Assembly (NCBI GenBank): GCA_050015675.1
Contig: JBEKAY010000013.1
Span: 8,660 to 72,659, forward strand
Length of the DNA stretch: 64,000 nt
Direction of reading: 5' to 3'
Source of the DNA: Fen-1298 sp050015675
GTDB taxonomy: Bacteria; Bacteroidota; Ignavibacteria; UBA10030
A model generated the notes under the pieces. It made no database searches. It was not told the origin of the DNA and worked only from the letters and a program-made list of their open reading frames with translations. Made by a program: the position numbers and the translations under genes. Shown in pieces: positions 1-8,269 of the stretch; positions within the stretch are counted from its first letter, which is position 1; the number at the start of each line of letters is the position of its first letter.

Positions 1-1970
1 AAGAAATATTTGTTGGGCAATATTTCATACCCGAGCTGTGGTGTATTGGAAATACTGATAATTGGTTTATCTATTTCCCTCTCAACAAACGTTTTAATAT
101 CCTCATTGAATGGTATATACTCAAAATCGATAATATACTGCCTATGTGTGAACAGCACCGTTGTTTTCACTTCGTAAGTGTTTTGCCACCATTTGAAGAT
201 TTCGCTTATCTTGAGTTCTTTCGTTTGTTCTGGGAATTTGTTTTTCAATTGTTCTGCAAAGACATCGACAAATTGTTTTTTCGATGTCAGCGGGAATTCA
301 AATGATATTTCTTTTGCCGTTTCTGTGATAGATGTATTGATGGAAACATGAAAGGTCGCATCGCCGCCGAAAAACGCCACCTTTTCATTCACGTTTTTGT
401 TATTTACTTTCGTCGGGAACGGTTCCTTAATCCATGCGGGTGTATCGTTTTCATCGGTTTGCCAGAACACCACTTCTACCTTATGGAATGCGAAATCATG
501 ATAATCGAATATTTTACAGAAATCATTTTCCTGCCATTGATCGTATTGTTCTTCAATCCATTTACGGTGTATTTTCTCCAAGCGGTGCCGCTTCTGTCCC
601 ATGCTTTTCGGTTCATCACTAAACTGCTTACGTGCATTGATTATGAGAACTTTCTGTTTCTTCTTTTCTGGTTTTGTGTTACTCAGAATCCAGATGTACG
701 TAAAAATGCCCGTATTATAAAACAACTGATCTGGCAACATCACAATACAATCCAGCAAATCATTTTCCAAGATATGCCTACGTATTTCGCTTTCCCCGCT
801 TTCTGCATCACCGTTGCTTAACGGAGAACCATTAAAGATGATTGCTATTTTGCTTGCGCCTTCTTTTGGCGTTTTCATTTTTTGAATCATTGTCATCAAA
901 AAGAGCAAGGCACCATCTTTAATTGTCGGGAAATGTCCTTTGTATCGTGCGTATGAAAGCTTTTTTACTCGTGCCGCATACTCGCTCCAGTTCACGCCAA
1001 ACGGCGGGTTACTGAGCATATAATCGAATTTCTTTTTGTCATGGTAATCGCCCCGTTCTTTATATCCTTCTTCATCAGGCACTAATGAATTGCCATGCGT
1101 AATTCGATTCGCTTCTTCTGCTTTCATCATCATATCTGCTTTACAAATGGCGTAATTCTTGGATTGGCGCTCCTGTCCGTACAATTCAACAACCGTTTGA
1201 ATCAGATCCTTTTCTTTATCACTTTTCGCATTCTCCAAAATATGTTCCTTTGCGACGGAAAGCATACCTCCTGTTCCACAGGCAGGGTCATAAATACTGA
1301 TAGCTTTGTTTTTGTTCTTCGGGGAAAGTTGAATGTCTAATAATTCTACCATCAACCGTATAACTTCCCGTGGAGTAAAATGTTCTCCGGCTTCTTCTCC
1401 GCTTTGCTCAGAAAACTTCCTCAGGAGTTCTTCATAGACATACCCCATTTCGAGATTGGATAAATCTTTCGGCCCCAACGGTTCAGTTGAATACTGGCGG
1501 AGAATAGATTCAAGAACATCATTTTTCTCCATCGTTTTAATCGTGGAGGTAAATTCAAATTTCTCAAACATCTCTTCAATATTCGGAGAAAAGCCGTTAA
1601 TGTAATCACGGAAGTTCTTTTCTATGCGTTTTGCATTGTCATTAACAATCTTCAAAAGTGTCCACTTCGTTTTATTCCAAAAAGGAAATTCATCGCATTC
1701 GGTTTCCTTGATAAGCTTTTGTAATTCTGCTGTCTTTTTCTTCTTGGTTTTCGGTTTGTCTTTCTCTGTTATCCGATATTCGGGATACCCTTGTAAAAGT
1801 GCCTCTTCTGTCTCTTTGCGTTTATCTTCCAGAACACATTCAATCCGGCGGAGAAGAATAACAGGTAAAATAACATCCTGATATTCGTAAGCCTTAAACT
1901 TACCTCTCAGTTTAATGGCCGATTTCCAGATTTCGTCTGCTTTATTGTTTAGTTGTTCATTTGAAATCAT
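1..1970 (-). CDS. hsdM: Type I restriction-modification methyltransferase subunit HsdM (3' end beyond window)
   Basis: Adenine-N6 DNA methyltransferase subunit of a type I restriction-modification system; with a specificity subunit it methylates the recognition sequence. The frame is open from the ATG at 1970 to the window edge, about 656 residues, so only the C-terminus is missing. Residues about 5-140 are the helical HsdM N-terminal domain. The SAM-binding motif DPACGTGG lies near residues 228-235 and the catalytic NPPF motif near 321-324, the usual order for this family. The start overlaps the stop of a short upstream frame by ATGA. hsdS and a full hsdR are not visible and would have to lie beyond position 1. 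The family call is secure; whether the system is complete cannot be judged. Confidence 0.93.
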   Translation of the reverse strand, partial: MISNEQLNNKADEIWKSAIKLRGKFKAYEYQDVILPVILLRRIECVLEDKRKETEEALLQGYPEYRITEKDKPKTKKKKTAELQKLIKETECDEFPFWNKTKWTLLKIVNDNAKRIEKNFRDYINGFSPNIEEMFEKFEFTSTIKTMEKNDVLESILRQYSTEPLGPKDLSNLEMGYVYEELLRKFSEQSGEEAGEHFTPREVIRLMVELLDIQLSPKNKNKAISIYDPACGTGGMLSVAKEHILENAKSDKEKDLIQTVVELYGQERQSKNYAICKADMMMKAEEANRITHGNSLVPDEEGYKERGDYHDKKKFDYMLSNPPFGVNWSEYAARVKKLSYARYKGHFPTIKDGALLFLMTMIQKMKTPKEGASKIAIIFNGSPLSNGDAESGESEIRRHILENDLLDCIVMLPDQLFYNTGIFTYIWILSNTKPEKKKQKVLIINARKQFSDEPKSMGQKRHRLEKIHRKWIEEQYDQWQENDFCKIFDYHDFAFHKVEVVFWQTDENDTPAWIKEPFPTKVNNKNVNEKVAFFGGDATFHVSINTSITETAKEISFEFPLTSKKQFVDVFAEQLKNKFPEQTKELKISEIFKWWQNTYEVKTTVLFTHRQYIIDFEYIPFNEDIKTFVEREIDKPIISISNTPQLGYEILPNKYF

Positions 1971-2116
1971 AATATCTCATCCAGTAACCACCAGCCAGCT
2001 TCTTCCTGTAGCTTATTAATATTTAGTCGTGCTTGTTCTTCTTTGTTGCTCACAGTAATAAGAATACTGGACAAATTGAGCACATTCAAATTGGTTAAAT
2101 GCCATCGGCGTTCCAT
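1967..2116 (-). pseudogene. HsdR N-terminus-like fragment translationally coupled to hsdM
   Basis: A 49-codon frame (ATG at 2116, in-frame GTG at 2053) ends in TGA overlapping the hsdM start as ATGA. Its last 28 residues, beginning SNKEEQARLNINK and containing EEAGWW, read like the extreme N-terminus of type I restriction subunits (a charged helix followed by AGW). The rest of an HsdR, about 900 residues, is absent here. It may be a deletion remnant of hsdR, or a leader kept because it couples translation to hsdM. The similarity is by eye and the stretch is short. Confidence 0.4.
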
Positions 2117-2223
2117 TCAATTCCCCAAGAGCATCTACTAAGAAGTTATGCAAAGCTTCTATCTTGTTCAATCTTCATTCACTTCATTGTTGGAACAGGT
2201 TTATATACTCCGCAAAAACAAAG

Positions 2224-3456
2224 CTACGCCCATAATGCCTGTATCGGAACAGCATAAAGATTCTTCTCAAACGGAATAACTTCATTTCCATCATACAATA
2301 CGATGCCGCGCAGAAATTTCTTTTTCATTTCAGCTTCCAGCATCTTCATCGTTTTAAATGATGCTGCATCGACCCTTTGGCCGCTTTTAACTTCAATACA
2401 AACGATACTGCCATCGCGGCGTTCAAGCAGAAAATCAATTTCTTGTCCGGTTTGTGTCCGGAAATGATGTATCTGCGGCTGTGTCTTGCTCCACGAGATC
2501 AGTTTTAACAATTCATTGAGAACAAATGATTCTACAGCTTTTCCCGTAATCTCTCCGTCAGACCGAAGCCGTTGCTCATCTGCTCCGAGAAGATACAGCA
2601 TCAATCCGGTATCTGTCAGGTACAACTTCGGTGTCTTAATGAGACGTTTGCTCAGATTTTTAGACCACGGCGTTACCAATCGCACAAGGAACGTTGTTTC
2701 AAGCAGAGTCATGTATCTTTTTAAGGTCGTCTGTGGAATATTACTGCTATTGGACAACTCGGCGAAATTCAACAAAGCCCCTGAACGGCTGGCGAGAAGA
2801 GCAAGCAGCCGTGGAAGCGCTGTTAATCCTTCGATGTGCATGAGATCTCGGATATCACGCTGCAAGATGGTTGTTACATACGAACTGAACCAGGAATTCC
2901 TGCGAGCCGGATCATCGCGCTGCAATGCTTCAAAATATCCGCCTTTTAACATCCGTTCATTCAATGGATGCCGGTTGATATTTTTTAAGGAATATTTGGG
3001 CATTTTCTCTGCAAAGATATCCTCTGCAAATGATCTCTTTGTTTCTTCGAGTTCACTTTGTGAACATGGGTACATGGAAAGTATTTCCATTCGCCCTGCA
3101 AGCGATTCAGAAAGCTTCGGAATGAGCAAGACGTTTGCCGAACCCGTTAAAAGAAATTGGCCTGCACTCTTTTTTTTGTCTATAGAGGTTTTCAATGCAA
3201 GAAATATTTCTGGCGCTCGTTGGACTTCATCAATAATGAGCGGCTCTTGATAGCCGGCTAAAAATCCTTCCGGATTATTGTGCACGGCGGAGAGAACTAC
3301 CGCATCGTCCAATGTGACATATCGTGCAGTATGCCCATGCGATGCGAGCCACTCCACCAACGTGCTTTTTCCTACCTGCCGGGCTCCATTGAGCAAGACA
3401 ACAGGGCTATCCTTGAGAGCATCCAGTACTACCGGTGTAATAGATCGCTGTATCAT
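2224..3456 (-). CDS. AAA ATPase with C-terminal DUF4143 domain
   Basis: Predicted P-loop ATPase of the AAA_14/DUF4143 family, common and of unproven function. The Walker A motif GARQVGKST lies near residue 25, the Walker B IIDEVQRAP near residue 75 and a sensor-like LTGSANV near 105. The C-terminal half carries the DUF4143 region with a nuclease-like segment (EIDFLLERRDG and CIEVKSG near residues 340-360). I prefer the ATG at 3456 (MIQRSITP), because members normally begin just ahead of the P-loop; the upstream ATG at 3540 would add 28 residues of unlikely sequence. It stands alone between the restriction locus and a long intergenic region. The PD-(D/E)xK-like C-terminus suggests a role on DNA, possibly in defence or mobile-element biology, but this is inference. 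Confidence 0.85.
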   Translation of the reverse strand: MIQRSITPVVLDALKDSPVVLLNGARQVGKSTLVEWLASHGHTARYVTLDDAVVLSAVHNNPEGFLAGYQEPLIIDEVQRAPEIFLALKTSIDKKKSAGQFLLTGSANVLLIPKLSESLAGRMEILSMYPCSQSELEETKRSFAEDIFAEKMPKYSLKNINRHPLNERMLKGGYFEALQRDDPARRNSWFSSYVTTILQRDIRDLMHIEGLTALPRLLALLASRSGALLNFAELSNSSNIPQTTLKRYMTLLETTFLVRLVTPWSKNLSKRLIKTPKLYLTDTGLMLYLLGADEQRLRSDGEITGKAVESFVLNELLKLISWSKTQPQIHHFRTQTGQEIDFLLERRDGSIVCIEVKSGQRVDAASFKTMKMLEAEMKKKFLRGIVLYDGNEVIPFEKNLYAVPIQALWA

Positions 3457-4256
3457 AAGTGAAACGTAACAATTTGTATTGAAATAATCAACCAATAAAT
3501 GGCTGATAATCATCCATACATTGGACGAATGCACATCCACGCCGGTTTCGCCAAATCACGGAAGAACTTAAAATAAGGAGAGGCGTTATTTTAACTTGTT
3601 CTATGAGCCTAAAATAAGGATTTTAATTAAGTAGCAGGGGAAGAATATTCTCTTTTTTTCATTGGAATTCGCTCAATGGAGCTTCCACAACTAGGCTAAG
3701 TTCGGATGAGCTCCCTTTTATCCCGATGTGCGCTCCTCAGCATCCCGCTCTGTTTGCGGGACTTTTTATCGGGACACCCGCTACTCGAGCGGCCGATTCT
3801 GAAAAGTTTCGGCATTTTTTTTCGTCACCCCTCAACGAACCCACGATTTTATACTTCCACGAATAATAAATCTTGGATCCCCCAAATAAAAATCTGATTC
3901 TCCGTGATGTTTTTCTCTCAGTAAACAACTGGAAGAACGATGTTTGGTTTTTATCATACAAGTTTAATGCGAGACATCTCCTCTGCTATAAAGAATAATC
4001 GTCTTCACGTGAGTTTAAGAATCTCATCTATTTTTGAAAAGTTGAACAAAACACTGAGATTATAGTCAAAATTCAAAGTAATTTTATTTTTCCCCCCTGC
4101 TGGGAATAAATTTACACTTTGCTTTGTTATAATACATAATGAAATATTCTCATTTGGAGTTTGAGAATAAGTGCGACCGTATAGTTCATCATCTGATCAA
4201 TTTTGATCTATAAGTATTATAACCAGGGGAGTATTACGCGTTACATTCAATGACTT
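3457..4256. other. Long intergenic region
   Basis: About 800 bases without a convincing gene. A 74-codon minus-strand frame at 3737-3961 is low-complexity and shares no family I know, so I leave it out. The stretch holds the nested inverted repeat listed separately. A TATAAT hexamer at 4128-4133, 124 nt before the plus-strand operon, is a possible -10 element; I see no good -35 match. Confidence 0.5.
3721..3774. repeat. Nested inverted repeat in intergenic DNA
   Basis: Outer arms TCCCGAT (3721-3727) and ATCGGGA (3768-3774) enclose an inner hairpin TCCCGC/GCGGGA (3743-3748 and 3756-3761) with a 7-nt loop. The nested layout is typical of small dispersed palindromic elements. A run of five T at 3763-3767 follows the inner hairpin, so it could also end transcription on the plus strand. 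No second copy was noticed in the window. Confidence 0.45.
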
Positions 4257-5183
4257 ATGGATGACAATCATTCTATACTATCTGATGATATCATAAAAAC
4301 CATCGCTTATTTTAATGTGTTTAGGTATCCGCTCACAGACGAACAGATTTACCGATTCCTCCCGCGGAATTCCGTTACGAAAGAACAAGTTTCAGATATA
4401 GTAAAACGTTTAGTTGGAGACGGCATTCTTGATGAATATAACAATTATTATTTTCTGCGGTCTGAAGACAGGGGAATCGTCGCACAAAGAAATATTAATG
4501 AGAAGCGCGCGCATAAAATGATGAAATATGCGCGGTTTGTTTCCATGTTGTTAAAACAGTTTCCCTTTACTCGGGCTGTCTTTATCACAGGATCGCTCTC
4601 AAAAAATGTTGCCGCTGCAGATAGCGACATCGATTTTATGATCGTTACGGCTGAAGAGCGATTGTGGATCTGCAAAACATTTTTAACATTTTTCCGAAAA
4701 ATTTTCCTCTTGGGAAGCCATAAATTTTTTTGTACCAATTTCTACATTTCTGAAAAAGAATATGCTCTCTCAGAGCGCAACATGTATTCTGCAATCGAAT
4801 TGCTCACAACCAAAGTCATGTGGAATATTCCATCCTTTTTAGAATTTCAGCGGGCAAATTCATGGACAAAGGATTTTCTCCCAAACTGTACGCCCTCTAT
4901 CGATTCGACCGTTGTGTTGTCGCCGTCGCGTTCATTGTTCCAGCGACTCATTGAAAGGGTCTTGAATCTCTTCCCGCTGGAAGCAATGAACCAGTTCCTG
5001 ATGAACCGCTATAGACGCCATTGGAATAAGTTCTATAATGATCTTGCTGAAGAAAAACGAGCGAAATCTTTTCTCACTTCGCCGAATGTTTCAACCGTAT
5101 GGAAAATCGACTATCATGGGATTATCATGAATAAATGCAACGACAAACTATCCGAAATCGGATTGAAAGATCTGTATGATTGA
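4257..5183 (+). CDS. Nucleotidyltransferase-fold protein with N-terminal winged-helix-like region
   Basis: 308-residue protein of the DNA polymerase beta-like nucleotidyltransferase superfamily. The signature GS at residues 112-113 is followed by DxD at 124-126 (ADSDIDFMIV), the metal-binding aspartates that transfer a nucleotide to an acceptor. Residues 10-70 resemble a winged helix (TDEQIYRFL, a helix pair, then YYFLRS). The C-terminal half is basic and helical without a recognised domain. It is the first gene of a six-gene plus-strand operon and overlaps the radical SAM gene by 8 nt. The acceptor could be a small molecule or a sugar given the neighbours; an MNT-type toxin/antitoxin role is less likely because no HEPN partner is adjacent. 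Confidence 0.75.
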   Translation: MDDNHSILSDDIIKTIAYFNVFRYPLTDEQIYRFLPRNSVTKEQVSDIVKRLVGDGILDEYNNYYFLRSEDRGIVAQRNINEKRAHKMMKYARFVSMLLKQFPFTRAVFITGSLSKNVAAADSDIDFMIVTAEERLWICKTFLTFFRKIFLLGSHKFFCTNFYISEKEYALSERNMYSAIELLTTKVMWNIPSFLEFQRANSWTKDFLPNCTPSIDSTVVLSPSRSLFQRLIERVLNLFPLEAMNQFLMNRYRRHWNKFYNDLAEEKRAKSFLTSPNVSTVWKIDYHGIIMNKCNDKLSEIGLKDLYD

Positions 5184-6639
5184 TGTTCTCATGGCCCATT
5201 CCTTTTTCATGCATTTCGATCCAAAGCAACTGCGAGCAATGATGCCGTACCCGCCACTGGGAACATTGTACGCCGCGAGCTTTTTGGAAAAAGACGGAAT
5301 ATCGGTGCGCCTTTTCGATGCCATGCTTGCACGGAGTGAAAACGATATCCGTGCGTCTCTTGAAGAGCATCATCCCTCGATCGTCGCTTTTTATGACGAT
5401 GACTTCAACTACCTAAATAAAATGTGCTTAAGCAGAATGCGCGAAGCGACTTTTGCGATGACTGCAATAGCAAAGGAATATGGAGCATTTGTCATTATTC
5501 ATAGTTCGGATGCAGCAGACCATGCAAAAGCGTATCTGGACCATAGCGCCAATGTGATTGTCATCGGCGAAGGGGAACAAACGCTTCGGGAACTGTGTCG
5601 AGCAGTTCTTCGGGAACACCGTTTCGATTTCTCTGCCATTGGTGGAGTGGCCTTCAAGAAGAACGGAACGACGACTCATTCTCCGCGACGAATCGTGTTA
5701 AAGAATCTAGATGATCTGCCGTTTCCTGCATGGCATTTTGTAGATGTTGAAAAGTACAAAGCTTCATGGAAACGCAAGCATGGATTCTATTCGGTCAACA
5801 TGGTCACGACTCGCGGATGTCCGTTCCATTGTAACTGGTGCGCAAAACCGATTTATGGCCAGGTCTATAATTCACGATCACCGCAGAATGTTGTCGAAGA
5901 AATAAAACTCCTCCAACAGACAATCCGACCGGATCATATCTGGTTTGCGGACGATATTTTCGGCTTGAAGCCCGGATGGATTCAAGCGTTTGCCTCGCTC
6001 ATCGAAAAAGAGAACATTTCAATTCGGTATAAAATTCAGTCGCGTGTCGACTTGTTGCTGGAACCCGACACCGTTCGAGCATTGGCGAGATCAGGCTGCA
6101 GCGAAGTGTGGGTTGGCGCCGAATCTGGTTCGCAAAAAATATTAGATGCTATGGATAAGGGAACGAAAGTCGCCCAAATTTATGAAGCGCGCAGATTGTT
6201 GCAACAATATGGCATCAAGACTGCCTTCTTTCTGCAATTCGGTTATCTCGGAGAGCAGCAGGAGGACATCAATGCCACAATTCGTATGGTGAAAGATCTT
6301 ATGCCCGATGATATCGGCATTTCCGTTTCCTATCCATTGCCGGGCACAAAGTTCTTTGAGAAAGTAAAAATGGATATGAAAGAAAAACAAAATTGGATAG
6401 ACTCCGACGACCTTGCGATGATGTATCGAAGCACTTTTTCTCCGGTGTACTACAAGCAACTGCATCGTTATGTGCATAAAGTATTCCGCCTACGCAAGGG
6501 ATTATTGATGTTGTGGCACCTCATCTCCCGCAAAGCAACATTCGGATGGATTGAGATACGTCAAGTGATATTGATTTTTTATTATGGACCGGGTAGCATT
6601 ATTGATCGATGTAAACTACTCTATTACCAAACAGCATGA
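5176..6639 (+). CDS. B12-binding radical SAM protein
   Basis: 487 residues. Residues about 1-150 form a cobalamin-binding-like Rossmann domain (YPPLGTLYAASFL, later VIGEGEQTL). The classical DxHxxG base-off motif is not visible, so B12 may bind base-on or not at all. The radical SAM domain begins near 205 with the cluster cysteines C215, C219 and C222 (CPFHCNWC). Such proteins carry out methylations or rearrangements on unactivated carbon, often in natural-product, lipid or cell-surface pathways. It is the second gene of the operon, overlapping the genes on both sides. The substrate is unknown; the two methyltransferases and exporter downstream suggest a secreted or surface-displayed small molecule or glycolipid. 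Confidence 0.88.
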   Translation: MIDVLMAHSFFMHFDPKQLRAMMPYPPLGTLYAASFLEKDGISVRLFDAMLARSENDIRASLEEHHPSIVAFYDDDFNYLNKMCLSRMREATFAMTAIAKEYGAFVIIHSSDAADHAKAYLDHSANVIVIGEGEQTLRELCRAVLREHRFDFSAIGGVAFKKNGTTTHSPRRIVLKNLDDLPFPAWHFVDVEKYKASWKRKHGFYSVNMVTTRGCPFHCNWCAKPIYGQVYNSRSPQNVVEEIKLLQQTIRPDHIWFADDIFGLKPGWIQAFASLIEKENISIRYKIQSRVDLLLEPDTVRALARSGCSEVWVGAESGSQKILDAMDKGTKVAQIYEARRLLQQYGIKTAFFLQFGYLGEQQEDINATIRMVKDLMPDDIGISVSYPLPGTKFFEKVKMDMKEKQNWIDSDDLAMMYRSTFSPVYYKQLHRYVHKVFRLRKGLLMLWHLISRKATFGWIEIRQVILIFYYGPGSIIDRCKLLYYQTA

Positions 6640-7460
6640 CGACGGTAGCTACAGAAAGAGAATCTAATATTGAACTGACGAGCGCAGCGTTTTCGGCGCA
6701 GGCGGCACATTTTGATACTGATGAGGAATCCAATCGCATTTTGAAATGGATGCGGGAACAAGTCTATCGACATGAAGAAGAATTTCTGCTGCCGCACAGC
6801 AATATTTTAGAACTCAACGCAGGAACCGGCATCGACGCTATTCATTTTGCCCGGATGGGACATTCTGTCTTTGCCATCGATAACGCACCGGGTATGATAC
6901 ATCAATTACAGAATAAAATTTCAACCTATCACTTTGAAGATCGAATTAGATCTGCTCTGTGTTCGTTTACACAATTGCAGACATTGCCGGTAGAACAATT
7001 CGATCATGTCTTTTCAAATTTCGGCGGTTTGAATTGCATCCCAAATTTACAGGAGGTTATATCTCAGCTTCCCAGATTATTAAAGCCAGGCGCGACAATC
7101 ACCTTTGTCATAATGCCGCGGATCTGTCCATGGGAAATAGCGCAAGCCTTCAGGGGGAGAATACGATTAGCGTTTCGAAGGTTTCCACGAAACGGTACGT
7201 CTGCCCACATTGATGGACATAGATTCTTGTCGTACTATTATTCACCCTCACAAGTGATAAAGATGTTCGGCGCCAGATTTGTTCTTGCTCGGCTTCGTGG
7301 ATTGGCATCATTTTCACCACCGCCGTATTATGATACTTTTCCTGTGAAACATCCACGTATATACGACTTGCTGACCGGATTGGATGAAGGATATTCTACA
7401 CTTCCGCCTTTAAACAGATGGGCGGATCATTTTATCATAACTATGAAATATCTACCGTGA
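6636..7460 (+). CDS. Class I SAM-dependent methyltransferase
   Basis: 274 residues. Motif I reads LELNAGTGID near residues 65-74, followed by the acidic end of strand 2 (VFAIDNAPGM), the standard SAM-binding layout of class I methyltransferases. Its ATG overlaps the stop of the radical SAM gene as ATGA, so translation is probably coupled. No close functional subfamily is recognisable. It shares only the fold with the methyltransferase that follows, so the pair is not a recent tandem duplication. The acceptor is unknown. Confidence 0.85.
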   Translation: MTTVATERESNIELTSAAFSAQAAHFDTDEESNRILKWMREQVYRHEEEFLLPHSNILELNAGTGIDAIHFARMGHSVFAIDNAPGMIHQLQNKISTYHFEDRIRSALCSFTQLQTLPVEQFDHVFSNFGGLNCIPNLQEVISQLPRLLKPGATITFVIMPRICPWEIAQAFRGRIRLAFRRFPRNGTSAHIDGHRFLSYYYSPSQVIKMFGARFVLARLRGLASFSPPPYYDTFPVKHPRIYDLLTGLDEGYSTLPPLNRWADHFIITMKYLP

Positions 7461-8269
7461 AACAAATTCCTTTCTCTCAACAGTTTGTTGAATATTTTCG
7501 AGAAAAAAGATATATCCATGAAGCTAACCTTTGGTTGGCACAGTCCCCTGAATCGAATTTCTCGATTGAAGACAAGTATCATACACTTCGGGACAAAGAA
7601 GGATGGATATATTCGGATGCAATCGTTGAACAACTGCCCATCATCGCTCAGAGTGATCCCCATTATGCACAATGGCTTGTTCGAAAAAACTCATTTCATC
7701 GTTTCGTGCACTATCTTATCGCTCAACATCCTGGTAGTGCAGTATTAGATGTGGGGTGCGGCAGTGGGTGGATGGCAAATGGACTTTCAAAAAAGGGTTT
7801 TCAAGTATATGCAATCGACCTCAATTATCATGAATTGCAGCAGGCAGCGCGTATCTTTGGTGAGACAACAAATGTGACCTGGCTCTATGGAGATATATTA
7901 TCAGATGTTTTACCTCATGACTCAATGGACTATGTTGTCATGGCGAGTTCGCTGCAATACTTTGTCAATATTTCACCATTGATGGAATCGTTATTCCGGA
8001 TACTTCGTGATGCCGGCGAGATTCATATTATCGATACACCGTTTTACTCGGCCAACAAAAAGGACAAGGCCGCTCAGCGATCAAGAGCGTACTATGCAAG
8101 TATCGGGTGTCCCGATTTTGCAAATCATTATTTTTATAGAACCTATGATGAGCTTCGCGACTATTCCTTCCGTGTGCAGTATCATCCTAAACGAGTGATG
8201 AACAAAGTAAGTAATTTTCTCGGGCAGGGAGGATCTCCATTTCCATGGATTATTATTCAAAAGTCGTGA
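7457..8269 (+). CDS. Class I SAM-dependent methyltransferase, second of the pair
   Basis: Motif I is LDVGCGSGWMANGL near residue 95, followed by VYAIDLNYHEL, diagnostic of a class I methyltransferase. The frame is open from an ATG at 7418, but I place the start at the GTG at 7457. That start overlaps the previous stop by 4 nt (GTGA), like the other junctions in this operon, giving about 270 residues. The roughly 90 residues ahead of motif I are of no family I know. The acceptor is probably the same pathway intermediate handled by its operon partners, which is inference from position. Confidence 0.85.
   Translation: MKQIPFSQQFVEYFREKRYIHEANLWLAQSPESNFSIEDKYHTLRDKEGWIYSDAIVEQLPIIAQSDPHYAQWLVRKNSFHRFVHYLIAQHPGSAVLDVGCGSGWMANGLSKKGFQVYAIDLNYHELQQAARIFGETTNVTWLYGDILSDVLPHDSMDYVVMASSLQYFVNISPLMESLFRILRDAGEIHIIDTPFYSANKKDKAAQRSRAYYASIGCPDFANHYFYRTYDELRDYSFRVQYHPKRVMNKVSNFLGQGGSPFPWIIIQKS

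Noticed and set aside
348..821. 157-residue plus-strand frame
   Set aside because: Antisense to hsdM, whose motifs occupy the other strand; its translation has no domain.
3737..3961. 74-residue minus-strand frame in the long intergenic region
   Set aside because: No domain, spans the nested hairpin, unusual composition; more likely repeat-derived than a gene.
4257..5183. MNT/HEPN toxin-antitoxin assignment
   Set aside because: No HEPN-domain partner is adjacent, and the gene is tightly linked to a biosynthetic operon.
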